From Lojkania enalia (Eukaryota; Ascomycota; Dothideomycetes; Pleosporales), in contig ML986723.1 in assembly GCA_010094045.1 (NCBI GenBank), positions 1 through 64,000 on the forward strand: a stretch of 64,000 nucleotides of DNA, given 5' to 3'. The position numbers and the translations under genes are program-made. Within the stretch, counting starts at the first letter, position 1. Every line of letters begins with the position of its first letter. Below the pieces are notes generated by a model. The model searched no databases and had not been told where the DNA came from. It worked only from the letters and a program-made list of their open reading frames with translations. Positions 11,391 to 21,461 of the stretch are shown here, piece after piece.

Positions 11391-11819
11391 TGTTTTGACG
11401 GATGGATGGGATACTATGGGTTTCCGAGTGTTCGCTTCATGCCTAGTCTGACTGCGATATAGCGCCTTTAACATTAGTTATCGCCTCCCACAAAATTAAG
11501 ATTCAGATTTTGAAGAGAATATGCGACAGCGTTTTCTGTGCAAGAAGAAAATATTCTCAGTAATCATAAAAGGAACTTGCAAGGCCAGCGTTTATTCTCA
11601 CATGCGTCAATTGTACTTAGTCTAACTTGTAATAACTCCCACGAGCCAAGAATACTCAGTAGTATCAAAACGTTGAACTGCTTATCACCCATCACAACGC
11701 CCACCTGCCTACCACTCAATGACTTTACCCACGTCCTTTGGTATTTAAGGCCATCGTTTTCGTAGCACGGGATCGCGATCCCCATTACCGTTCCTTTGAT
11801 GCCAGACCCCATCCGGGGA

Positions 11820-12560
11820 TTAATGTTCTATGCCACTATGAAGGCAATCCATGACCGCAAAATCTGGAATATTAGTATCTAGATATCTTGGTAGAAGGTT
11901 CGTATAACGGGCGGTCGTAATAATATCTACATTCGCTCCGGAGGCTTGGAGCAATTGAAATACTTGTTTGTAGTCTCCTGAATTCGATCCTAGTGCGACG
12001 AGGAGTGGAGGTTGTTTGTCTCCCTGATACTCGATTTCCCCATTTCCAAAGACATACTGATAGCGCATGGAACCGCGCTTCTTTGAAGCAAATTTTTGCT
12101 TTGAATAGGTAGATGTAGTTGCTCTTAAGAGCAAGGCCAAGCAAGGTTTCGTACCGCTCGACGGCGTCAATAAATTTCTATGCCTCATGCTCTTTGTGTG
12201 GCCAATTTAAGATGCTCTTCAGCCTATTGAAACCCTTTTCTTTCGAGGCAGACCTAATAATAAGCTCCAAAATATCAAGAAGCTGCTTGAACCTATAGAG
12301 GAAGCCTTTGGTGTCGTAAAGGATAAGAACAGCAGACAACCTGGTGTTATTGAGCCGCCTTATTCCCTAATAGTCTCGCCTGATTGCACTAAGGAGTGTA
12401 CAGTCATGGATAAGCTCCCGAACGAGGCGTTGTGAGTCCTTGGTGGTGTTTGTGCAAGAGAGGATGAGATTGGTGATCTATGTGACGGTCTCGATGATGG
12501 CGAGCACGGACGCAGCGCGCTACCGAGGACCTAGGCCTCTGTGTATGTACAATTGTGCTC
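11820..12560 (-). pseudogene. Remnant of a fungal STAND/NLR-type protein with ankyrin repeat
   Basis: Reading from about 12540 downward, one frame gives VLAIIETVT*ITNLILSC, then KDSQRLVRELIHDC, LLDILELIIRSASKEKGFNR and IDAVERYETLLGLALKS. I recognise this as the helical N-terminal domain that precedes NACHT in fungal STAND proteins (Fungal_N/Helo-like type). The frame is broken by TAG at 12480-12478, 12369-12367 and 12180-12178; at the first and third a Gln codon fits well. After a frameshift, 12060-11820 reads PPLLVALGSNSG...QVFQLLQASGANVDI, an ankyrin-like unit. No NACHT/P-loop is present between them, so an internal deletion has occurred. Such proteins act in non-self recognition and programmed cell death when intact. 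This copy cannot encode a product. Confidence 0.55.
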
Positions 12561-13373
12561 TCCATAGCTAGCGAAATGTTTAGAGAGAGATTCGACGCCA
12601 GCACCGGGCTCTTCTCCATCAGGCGACTTATATCCTTCCTTTATGCGTCAAGTTGCTCCGCCGTCAGCCTCACTTTGTCGTTTCACGGGAACTCCTGTGG
12701 ACGCGATTGCGCTCAGGTGCCCCCACATGTTCATAGGAATTCACAAGGCTGAAGGAAGCTGTGTGATCATCGTCTAGGCTGTAGCCACCCGGTTGTAGTA
12801 GCCGATAGGAGAGAAAAGATACTCCGTAAAATGACTCTAGTCGATGATTTGACGGGTCGCTGGCGATCTTTCAAAATCCTTATAATTTGGGGGCTGTTAT
12901 AAATGCATTGACCACTTCACCATGCAGCCTAAATCCTTCGTTACATTTATGCTTCAGAAATTATATGGCACGTATCACGAGGAAAACGAGAGGGGTTGGC
13001 TCCATCTGACTCAAAATTCTCGATGAAGCATTCTTCTGAGACCCAACCAAAGAAATGATGTATCTAATCGTGGTCCTGTAGGTTCGATCCCCTCGTATAT
13101 GCTCAAGTGTTCCAGCCGTCATTCGCCTATGTCAAGGGTCTGCATAATAATTCGACACGGATGATTAACCTTATGCCATCAACATTTAAGACGGACAGGG
13201 GGAAAAAGGGTCCTTCCGGTCCTAAAACCTCGTCAATCTCGCTACAAACTTATTCTTTTACCTAAATCAGTCCTTCATCGTTCCTTGATCCGTCGCCCCT
13301 CGGAGGGCCCGAACGAATGCTCTGCGCAACGGTGTTTATTAGAGACTAATAATACCTTTACAAGATTGCCGTC
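12561..13373. other. Intergenic region, no gene found
   Basis: About 800 bp upstream of the aspartic-protease-like gene and of the STAND remnant. Short open frames only. A GGTTCGATCCC string at 13081 resembles a tRNA B box but no tRNA can be folded around it. Confidence 0.45.
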
Positions 13374-15095
13374 ATGGTTGCAATCAAATATTTCCCGATT
13401 ATGGTTTTGCTCTTCCTCTCACGTCGCACGACTGCTCAGTCCCCACCGGATTCCGCGGCTCCATTGATTATATCGCCTAGTGGGGAGTGGTAAGCAACCT
13501 ACAAGCGTCACTACTATGCTCAAAGTAATCTAACGGCCTCAGGGACGGACCGGATGGACCATGGGCTTCCTACAACCTTGGGATTGGGAAAGAGATCCAA
13601 TCTCTGCGGAGTTTCCCGAGCATGTCATCCTCGACTATATTACTTCCATATACGGATTGGTGCGAGTCTTCATCCGTTGAAGAATGCAAAAAAAACTCAA
13701 CTTTCAATCCTGAGAGATTCACGACTTGGGAAGAATTAGGGTACTACACCGTGTCAGAGCTTGAACCATGGGTAGATCGCGACGTCTTCATCGGACTTTA
13801 TGGGATGGATACAGTGACGTTCGGTCGGTCAGTCAATGATATCCAGCTTTCCAATCAAAGCATAGTTGGACTTATCACAAATCATGTGCCTGTTGGCCTA
13901 TTTGGCTTAAATGCTCGTGTCGTCAATTCTGGAGAAAATACTCTCTCGAATTTGATCACAAACCTCAAATCTTTTGCAACAATACCAAGCACTTCTTTTA
14001 GTTACACTGCAGGAGCAGTCAATAGTATGTCCCTTATTCCATACACCTTTGAAGCTCAAGCTAACAAGCGGAGGAAATGCCTCGACTAGTCTGATATTAG
14101 GTGGCTATGATTCATCTCGATTTGATCCAAAGACCACTATTCACGGAGATCTGGTCGAATATGGGAACTTAGGTCAATATTTTGTTTCCGTAGATGTCAC
14201 AGCCGTTTATGTTAGTGGAGAAAAGAGCGCAAGCTGGCGCGATTCCACCGGTTTTCCCGTACCTACGCGGATTGATTCGGCCTTCCCACATATATGGCTT
14301 CCGCAAGATCTGTGCGAAGTCTTCGAACAAGCTTATGATCTGGTCTGGAATGACACCGCACAACTCTACCTCGTAAATGGAACTCACCACGCTGAGCTTC
14401 AAAGGCGCAACAACATCGTGACCTTCTCAATCCAGACCGATGGCAGTCAGGTGGTAAACTACACCCTGCCTTACTCGGCTTTCGACTTGAAGGTTGAGTA
14501 TCCATTCCTTGGCGTCAACGAATCGTCCTCCTATTTCCCACTCAAGCGTGCTACAAAACCTAGCCAATACCTGCTTGGTCGCACGTTCCTTCAGGAGACG
14601 TATGTCACGGTCGACTACGATCGCTTGACCTTTAATCTGTCACAAGTATATCCTGAGGGCAGAGGATCGGCGCATATATTTGCCATATCTCCTCCGTCCA
14701 ACAATACATCATCTCCATCGGATCAATCGGAATCCAACGGAATACGCCGGTGGCAATCTGCACTCATAGGAGTCTGTGTGATAGTGGTCGTTGTTGTGAT
14801 TGGTTTGCTCTTGGTCGCATGGCGGAAAAGATGGTTCGCCTTCCGACGAAAAGATCAGACCAGTGTCGATAAAGCGATGTCTCAGGATTCATCTGATTCA
14901 TGGGGAGAAGCAGGGAATAAGCAGACAATGGAGATGGACGCAGCGGAAGGATGCAAAGAGGTCGCAAGTAAGGACGGGATGGCCTGGGAGCTGAAAGGAT
15001 GCAGTGGGATGGTCTACGAAATGGATGCGGATGGCTTCAAGAGTAAGCCGACTTTGAGCCCGGAGCAAATAAGAGGAGGGAATAGCAAACCTTAG
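13374..15095 (+). CDS. Aspartic-protease-like secreted/membrane protein, catalytic motifs altered
   Basis: Three exons: 13374-13489, 13543-14024 and about 14074-15095, giving 539 residues. Intron 1 is GTAAGC...TCAG; intron 2 starts GTATGT at 14025, with a CTAAC branch and the phase-consistent acceptor at 14073, so a few residues at that join are uncertain. A signal peptide (MVAIKYFPIMVLLFLS) is followed by a peptidase A1 fold: TFGRSVNDIQLSNQSIVGL, VPVGLFGL, SLILGGYDSSRFDP and YLLGRTFLQETYVTVDYD. The usual DTG/DSG active-site triplets are not seen: the first region reads LLPYTDWCESS and the second RIDSAFPHIWLP. A transmembrane helix (ALIGVCVIVVVVVIGLLLVAW) and a basic, then Ser/Asp-rich cytosolic tail follow, a yapsin-like layout inverted in having a tail. 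The protein may be a non-catalytic surface or wall-associated relative. Confidence 0.82.
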
Positions 15096-15238
15096 GGTCT
15101 CCATATTTGCTAATAGCTACCCCGCATTGCTCCGATACGATGTAGAATACGTCGCTCTCACCAACACAGCGACAGCTTCTAGCTGCGACTAACCTTTCGA
15201 CATATCGCCAAGCAACGTTTCTTGCAACTGAATGGGCC

Positions 15239-16093
15239 ATGGAAGACTCCAAGCCATCGACTTATTCGCAGGGACACAGCCGGTCGGTGACGGCTAATCA
15301 CGCTTCCCGAACTGCCGAAAAAGAGGGCGGCTTCGTCCTCCCTCATCTTAAACCGGCATACAAGATACTCGACATCGGGTGCGGTCCAGGCAGCATCAGC
15401 ACGGGTTTCGCCAGATACGTCCCCGAGGGCAGCGTCATGGGCGTCGACTTGACCGGAGAGGTGCTCGAACAGGCCCGCCAGCACCTTTCTAAACAGTTGT
15501 CCCCGCCATCCAATATCACCTTTGAATACGGAAACGTCCTGGACGGTCTGAAATATGCCAACTCCACGTTTGACGTCGTCTTCTGCAACCAGGTCCTCAC
15601 TCATATTCCGGATCCGGTCAAGGCGATGCAGGAAATGAGGCGTGTGCTTGCTCCCGGGGGCTTCATCGCATGCAGAGAGGCAGACATGCCGTATCGCTGG
15701 TATCCATATCTTCCCGGCTTGCAGCTCCTGGACAAGTACATGTACGGCATGGTGTTCGGCGGGACTGATCTATCGCATCCGGCCAACCCGCCACACCAGC
15801 CTGAGTACCGGGGCGGCGAACTCATCCATGTTTGGGCGCGAAAAGCCGGCTTCGATCCGAAGAAGATGTTGAAGGGGGTTGGGACGGAAGTGAGGGCTAG
15901 TGAGCAAGAGCGTGCCTTCTTCTCGGGCGTGCATCGGGGGAGGATTCAGCAGGGTGGTATGCGGGAAAGATTCATGACGCTAGGGGCTAGCGAGGAAGAT
16001 ATCAATCTGATGATCAAGGACCTAGATGCCTGGGAGAGAGATATCGATGGTTGGTTCGCCATCTTGCATGGAGAGACCATGTGCTGGGCGTAG
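15239..16093 (+). CDS. Class I SAM-dependent methyltransferase (UbiE/Methyltransf_11 type)
   Basis: A single exon of 284 residues starting MEDSKPSTYSQGHSRSV. Motif I is ILDIGCGPGSIS (about residues 43-54), motif II is VMGVDLTGEVLEQA, and the later motifs are FDVVFCNQVLTHIPDP and MRRVLAPGGFIACREAD, the usual Rossmann-like order for small-molecule methyltransferases. The C-terminal part includes YRGGELIHVWARKAGFDP and an aromatic end (WFAILHGETMCWA). It uses S-adenosylmethionine; the acceptor is not evident. Fungal members of this group are often soluble cytosolic enzymes. It starts 143 bp after the protease-like gene on the same strand. No lesions; composition matches the neighbouring block. 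Confidence 0.9.
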   Translation: MEDSKPSTYSQGHSRSVTANHASRTAEKEGGFVLPHLKPAYKILDIGCGPGSISTGFARYVPEGSVMGVDLTGEVLEQARQHLSKQLSPPSNITFEYGNVLDGLKYANSTFDVVFCNQVLTHIPDPVKAMQEMRRVLAPGGFIACREADMPYRWYPYLPGLQLLDKYMYGMVFGGTDLSHPANPPHQPEYRGGELIHVWARKAGFDPKKMLKGVGTEVRASEQERAFFSGVHRGRIQQGGMRERFMTLGASEEDINLMIKDLDAWERDIDGWFAILHGETMCWA

Positions 16094-16500
16094 AGTAGGT
16101 ATGGTCTGGCATACGTCGCGCACACGACTATACCGTCGTGGTGTGTGAAAAAGAGTGGCAGTCAATGTGTGGATAGATAATGTAATGAAGCTAATAGAAC
16201 AAGTTACTTTGCAGCTATAAATGCTTTATTATTTGCGTTGTAAACGGTTGATACAAAGGGCAGTTTGATGTGGGGTAGTGGTAATGTGGCTGGCCAAGCT
16301 CTACAGAGACACGACCAAGCTTCAGCACTCCCGTCTCACGACTCGCAATCGGGCGGTGGGATGACGAAAACCATATGACTGCCTCCCCTGCGTGCTTTTC
16401 TTCCCCGTGGATGGGCATGAGCGCAAGATGATACTTCTTCCGTCCCTATGCAGCTTTTCTGTTGTAGTGACGATTCCGCCTGACGACTGAAAGGCTTCTT
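16094..16500. other. Intergenic spacer
   Basis: About 400 bp between two same-strand genes, holding the 3' end of the methyltransferase transcript and the promoter of the CapA gene. The minus-strand open frames here (16215-16575) run into the CapA coding region and have no recognisable product. Confidence 0.5.
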
Positions 16501-17652
16501 ATGGCAATGGCACCTCCAGCCCGCTTCCAGCTCAACCTCGTCGGCGATGTGATGCTTGGACGCCTCATCGATCAATTACTCCCCACACATGTCCATTGCC
16601 CTGAGGATGCCGCTCACGTCGCTAACTTCGTTGAAGGCAGTCCTTATCTGCGGAATTATGGGTAAGGCCGGGCTCTGATATGCTACGAAACTTGCACTGA
16701 TGGTGGATCTAGCTTCAAGACGCCGTGGGGAAACACACTACCGCTCTTCCACGCAGCGCACTTCAACCTGATCAACCTCGAGACGTCCGTGACAACGCAC
16801 CCGATACCTTGGCCGAATAAAGTCTTCAACTATCGGATGCATCCAACGAACGTACAGTGTCTGAAGGAGGCCCGTATCAACTACGCGACCTTGGCGAACA
16901 ACCACACGCTCGATTTCTCAAGAGAGGGCTTGTTAGAGACAGTTCGGGCAGCGAAGCATGCTGGCATCGCCTTTGCGGGCGCGGGGGAGACCCAGGACGA
17001 AGCTCGCCGGCCCGCTGTGCTGCAGCTGAAGGACAAGGACACAGCATACAACATCCACGTCTACGCTGCTTCGGACCACCCTCACGACTGGTCTGAGGTG
17101 CCCAACTTCCATCTCATCGACTACCAGCCCGCTACGCGCAGTCGGCTCAAGGCCCTCCTAACCTCTGCACCGCAGCGACCCGATCTAAGCATCTTTAGCG
17201 TCCACTGGGGTCCAAATTACGCCTGGACACCCGCTGACGAGATTCGCAGTCTCGCACACTTTTTGATCGACGAATGCGACATCGATCTCGTACATGGACA
17301 CTCGTCACATCATATACAAGGCGTCGAGGTCTACAAAGAGAAGCTCATCATATACGGCTGCGGCGATTTTGTAGATGATTATGCTGTGAACGCCACGTAT
17401 CGGAATGACCTGTCAGCTATTTGGAGGGTAGGAGTTGAGACTTCAAGTGGGCCTAGCGGAAAGAGGTTGCGGGTGGAGAGGCTTGAAGTCTTCCCATGCC
17501 GCATCAAGCGCTTTCAGGCCAACTTGCTGGAAGAGGGTGATGCTGATCATTCTTGGGTCTCGAACAAGTTGAGAGAGCTATCTAAGCATCTCGGAACCGA
17601 GATTCGGAAGGATTTGGGCGAAGACGGTAAGATTATACTAGCTATTCGCTGA
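16501..17652 (+). CDS. CapA-domain protein (poly-gamma-glutamate synthesis protein family)
   Basis: Two exons, 16501-16661 and 16713-17652, split by a 51-nt GTAAGG...CTAG intron inside a glycine codon (NYG/FKTPWGN). The product is 366 residues. The N-terminal LNLVGDVMLGRLIDQLLP is the CapA signature, followed by FNLINLETSVTTH, CLKEARINYATLANNHTLDF, SIFSVHWGPNY and DLVHGHSSHHIQGVEVY...IIYGCGDFVDDY. These are the conserved metallophosphoesterase-like blocks of the PGA_cap family, with the usual Asp, Asn-His and His residues. Bacterial relatives take part in poly-γ-glutamate capsule assembly; in fungi the role is unknown and the gene family is usually viewed as bacterial in origin. No signal peptide is present, so a cytosolic location is likely. 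Length is normal. Confidence 0.9.
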
Positions 17653-19005
17653 GACGGTGCCCCTATTTGGACGCATTGTATCGCTTGGCCTTGAGTTTCC
17701 TTCTCAAGATTTCAAATATCGAACTTCGAGGTTAAGATCGTGTCGCTATCTTTACCAACCAGTTCCGAGATGAAACATAGCTCGGGTCGGGGAGTCCGCT
17801 CTTGTTGACTCTGAATTCTTCGATACACTTTCGTTGAGCGCTCTCGGGCGCAATAAATACCGGCCATTATAACGTTCCACGACATCCCTCCCAATTCATC
17901 TAATTCTCATAGCAAAGCGATATGGAACTCTTTTAATGCTCACTACAAGCAATTTTGATCTATCTACTCCAAACACCTCGGCTAGTTTCAAAGCGGGGCG
18001 ACGCTTCACGATCCGTCAACGGAGACGAGAGCAACACCCTGAAACGACGCCCACAGATCGGCCTTGGCGGGTGTTCAGATCGGATGCCGGTTTCTATACC
18101 ATGCAATTTCCAAAGCTTAACTTCGATGGAGTTATGAAGACTATTCCTAAGAATCATTGCTATAGACAATGCCAACAAACTGACTCGAGTAAGAAAACTC
18201 GATGGACATCCCCGCACTTTTACTAGACCACTTAGATCATGTGCTTCCATCTCTGATTTAAACGCACTCTAAGATCGTCAGTCCTAGTCGCAAGTTGGCA
18301 GGACCGAACGATTTCGGCGATACATTTAATCAACGTTTTCAATCGCAACCCCTCTAACATTACAGATCACACCCAAAGAAATCCAGGGAACAAGGCGCCA
18401 AATACACGTCTCCAGGGTGCGACCCCGCGATACCGTATCTTCGGTGTCGCAAGTATGCCAGGGGTTCCAAACGAAAAGTGCGCTAAATGATCTCACCTAT
18501 CTTCCACTACATGTTTGACATTGTGACTATAGCTGTCCAACGCCTCAGAGCCAATCGATAATTTTCACTTCCTCGGCATCTCATAATATCTCACGATTCT
18601 TTCTCCAGGCATTAAGATATGCTTCCTACGTTTCCACCTTCCTCCACTGTTGGAACATTACTTAGCGAACTTGGCATTGATCTAGGGCAGCACCTATTGC
18701 TTCGGCGAATATTCTCCTACATGTCTTGGCTGGTCACAGCAGGCAATTATCAAATTGCGGTCTTTGGGCACTAGTTTGGCGCCGTATATGCCTCGGTCTT
18801 CAGGAACTCGATGCAATGGATCTGAGGCTATAAAGGAGCCTAATGTTCGCCTTCAACGTCTCAATCAACAGTCATTCGCAGTTCTCGCAGATCCACAGTA
18901 ACAGGAGCCAGGCCGCCCTTCGTTTTATCCTTATTTGATCTCATCCAACTTATTGCTCTGTATATACCTCAGACTCCTGACCTTGCCTTTCACTTAATCG
19001 ACATC
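17653..19005. other. Intergenic region upstream of cutinase
   Basis: About 1.35 kb. Open frames at 17936-18250 on both strands overlap each other and match nothing I know. The last ~150 bp (Py-rich stretches, CAATCAACAG, TTGTGCTCTGTATATACC-like region near 18955) form the probable cutinase promoter. Nothing else can be supported. Confidence 0.45.
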
Positions 19006-19829
19006 ATGCACATCCGAACTGCGATTTTTGCCGCTCTTATCGGCCTAGTCTTCTCAACTCCAATCGAGAAACGTCAGACTGGAACCACTTCGAAGGAATT
19101 CTCCCAAGGTGGATGTCGGGACATCCTTTTCGCATGGGCTCGCGGCTCTACTGAGGTCGGCAACATGGTACGACGTGCCCCCCCTCCCCCCTCGCTGAAT
19201 AGATTCAGACACTCACATACAGAAGGGAACCATTGTTGGCCCACCTACTTCCAATGGCCTGAAGCAGAACTTTGGCAACGACAACGTTGCAACTGAAGGC
19301 ATCGACTACGCCGCACTACTATCTACCAACGCCCTACCAGGTGGTACCGATGCCGTCAGCAAGAATCTGATGAAGAGCACACTTGAGGACATGGCGAGCC
19401 AATGCCCAGACTCGGTCATTGTGGCTGGCGGATACAGGTACTATTCTCGCCTACCCCTTCCTCAGACCCGCGATCGAGCAGCCTACTAATAAACAAAATA
19501 GTCAAGGCGCCGCAGTAAACCATCGTGCCATCGAAGAACTCGACGCCAACGTCCAGGACCAAATCGCCGGCGTCATCCTCTACGGTGACACTCAGAAGCA
19601 GCAGGACAACAATCAGATCCCCAACTTCCCAGCTGACAAGGTCAAGATCATCTGTCAACCAGGTGACCTGGTTTGTGTGGGCACATTGACCGTCCTGCCG
19701 GCCCACTTGACATATGGCGTGCGTGCGGACGAGGGCGTCGATTTCTTGACGCAGCAGATCCAGGGTGTGCAGGCGAAGATTAAGGCGAGGAATGAGAAGA
19801 GGGCGGCTGAGAAAGCCGTGAAGGTGTGA
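19006..19829 (+). CDS. Cutinase (serine esterase, CE5 family)
   Basis: Three exons: 19006-19167, 19223-19437 and 19502-19829, giving 234 residues. The second intron interrupts the active-site motif: GGY is in exon 2 and SQGAAV in exon 3 (branch CTAAT, acceptor TAG). The first acceptor could also be three bases further on (19226), which would drop one Lys. A signal peptide (MHIRTAIFAALIGLVFSTPIE) and a probable KR processing site precede the mature enzyme. The catalytic triad is visible: Ser in GGYSQGAAV, Asp in CQPGDLVC, His in LPAHLTYG; conserved Cys lie in GGCRD, SQCPD and the IICQPGDLVC pair. The enzyme hydrolyses plant cutin esters or other polyesters outside the cell, which suggests a plant-associated or litter lifestyle. 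The C-terminal extension (IKARNEKRAAEKAVKV) is basic and helical, longer than in the classic Fusarium enzyme. Confidence 0.95.
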
Positions 19830-21461
19830 GTGACTGAGAGAGGGTGCTAGGAGGTGATATGGCTTAGGTTTTCTCATATGGGGATGATTTAACCTGTGTT
19901 TCTTTGCTGTTTATGGCTTTATGGTGCATTTGGTATCTAGATTGAGGTAGATATGTATATGGGATTCTTAAGAGAAATGATTATTCGACTGGTTCGATGA
20001 ATGAGCTTTTGCGTATTGCTTTGGACGTGGTGATGCGGGTATATTCTCTTCACTTTTCTACACACATGGAGGCCTTGATATTGCGAGCGATATTTCCGTG
20101 CCATTGATATCCCCCGTACCGAAGAGCCCCGGAATCAGCCGATCGGGCTGCATGTTCTTCCTAATTCGTTGATACAGGTTGTACATTTTACGTCCTTCGA
20201 TCTACACCCGTTGCTGCACTATCATTAGATCGCCCCTTCGTCCACTCGTCAACCCTAGCATTATCGTCGAAAGTGTGGCGCGAATCGCAGACGCCGAAGA
20301 ATTTTCCACGAGTCGACGATTCGGAAATTTCGCGGGACAGGTGGCGGTGATGTGATGAAACGTTTAGTGTCCGGTTCACACGGGATTGAATTGGGCGGCA
20401 AGTTTGGTGAGGAATTGGTAAGTTTGAACGGGTCTTCGGGTCGAAGTGTAGAAGTTTCTAAGAGTGGAGTGTATTGAGAAGGTGGTCTTTGCAGCTTGTG
20501 TGGTGGTTGAATTTGTCACGTGATTCACAGTTTCCTCCAATAATACACGAGGAAATGGAGGCATCGAGCTTTTCGATTGAGGGATAGAAGGCCTAGTCAG
20601 ACAAAATCTTATATGCTATTAGTGCCATAATTTGATTTTTAGAGCGATTGAATGTTTGGCTGGAGAGGGAGGTAGGGGTAAGTTGGAGTGGTTAATGCGT
20701 GAGAGTCGTGGGGCAGTAGAAATGGAATGTAGTGGAGCTTGGGATTCTGCTCGGAATAAGTGGATAGGATGGAATTATATACATTTCTAAGTATGTACTG
20801 GTATTTTTGGCGGGATTAGAATTGCTGCTAGGGAGCTATATTGAAGGGGTGACAGGTTGAGGAGTTCGGTAACTAGAACACTGGGGACTTAGAATCTGGA
20901 GATCGGATAGAGTATGGTTGATAAGGTATATATCCGTATGCTTCTGACGTCCCCCCGCAATTCAGAGGTAGGTGAAGCAAAATTTGTGGGAGATGATAGA
21001 GGTATTGGAGAAGGTGGTTTATGCACGGGAGTTGTATAGGCTTAGGATTTGTGGATTTTGGGGCTTCGATTTTGAGGCTTAATGAACATTATTGTTAAGC
21101 TATTTTCATATTCTGAGCGTGTAAGGAGGATTTCGAGCCAATCAAATACATTGATGGAAAATCATGGAGGGTAAATATATATAGATGGGAGTCCGTAGTG
21201 TATGAAATACGGCAAAAAAAAAAAAAAAAAGTTTTTTTAAAAATTTAACTTCGGGAGGTTCCCAGCTTTAGAATATACGTACCATATGTTGAATTGCTAG
21301 CACAGGGGATTGTCTTGAGGCGATTGAGTTTAACTGTAGAGACTCTACGATTACGCAATGTTGTTCTGATTGGTCGTTCTGCGCCACCAGGTTCGTCTGC
21401 AACTTGGTTTCCCCACAACTTTCATACTTGCACTAGGCAACAGCATCTCAATAATCAACAC
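19830..21461. other. Intergenic region between cutinase and Zn2Cys6 gene
   Basis: About 1.6 kb, G-rich on the plus strand in its second half (many GGAG/GGTAG stretches, 20600-21100). A long A-run next to a T-run at 21213-21245 gives an A/T inverted repeat. Minus-strand open frames at 20188-20564 are 60 codons each and not recognisable. No gene called. Confidence 0.45.

Noticed and set aside
12555..12752. Plus-strand frame opposite the STAND remnant
   Set aside because: It overlaps the minus-strand remnant, has no family and no start context.
13075..13100. GGTTCGATCCC resembling a tRNA B box
   Set aside because: The flanking bases do not form a T stem and no acceptor stem or A box lies upstream.
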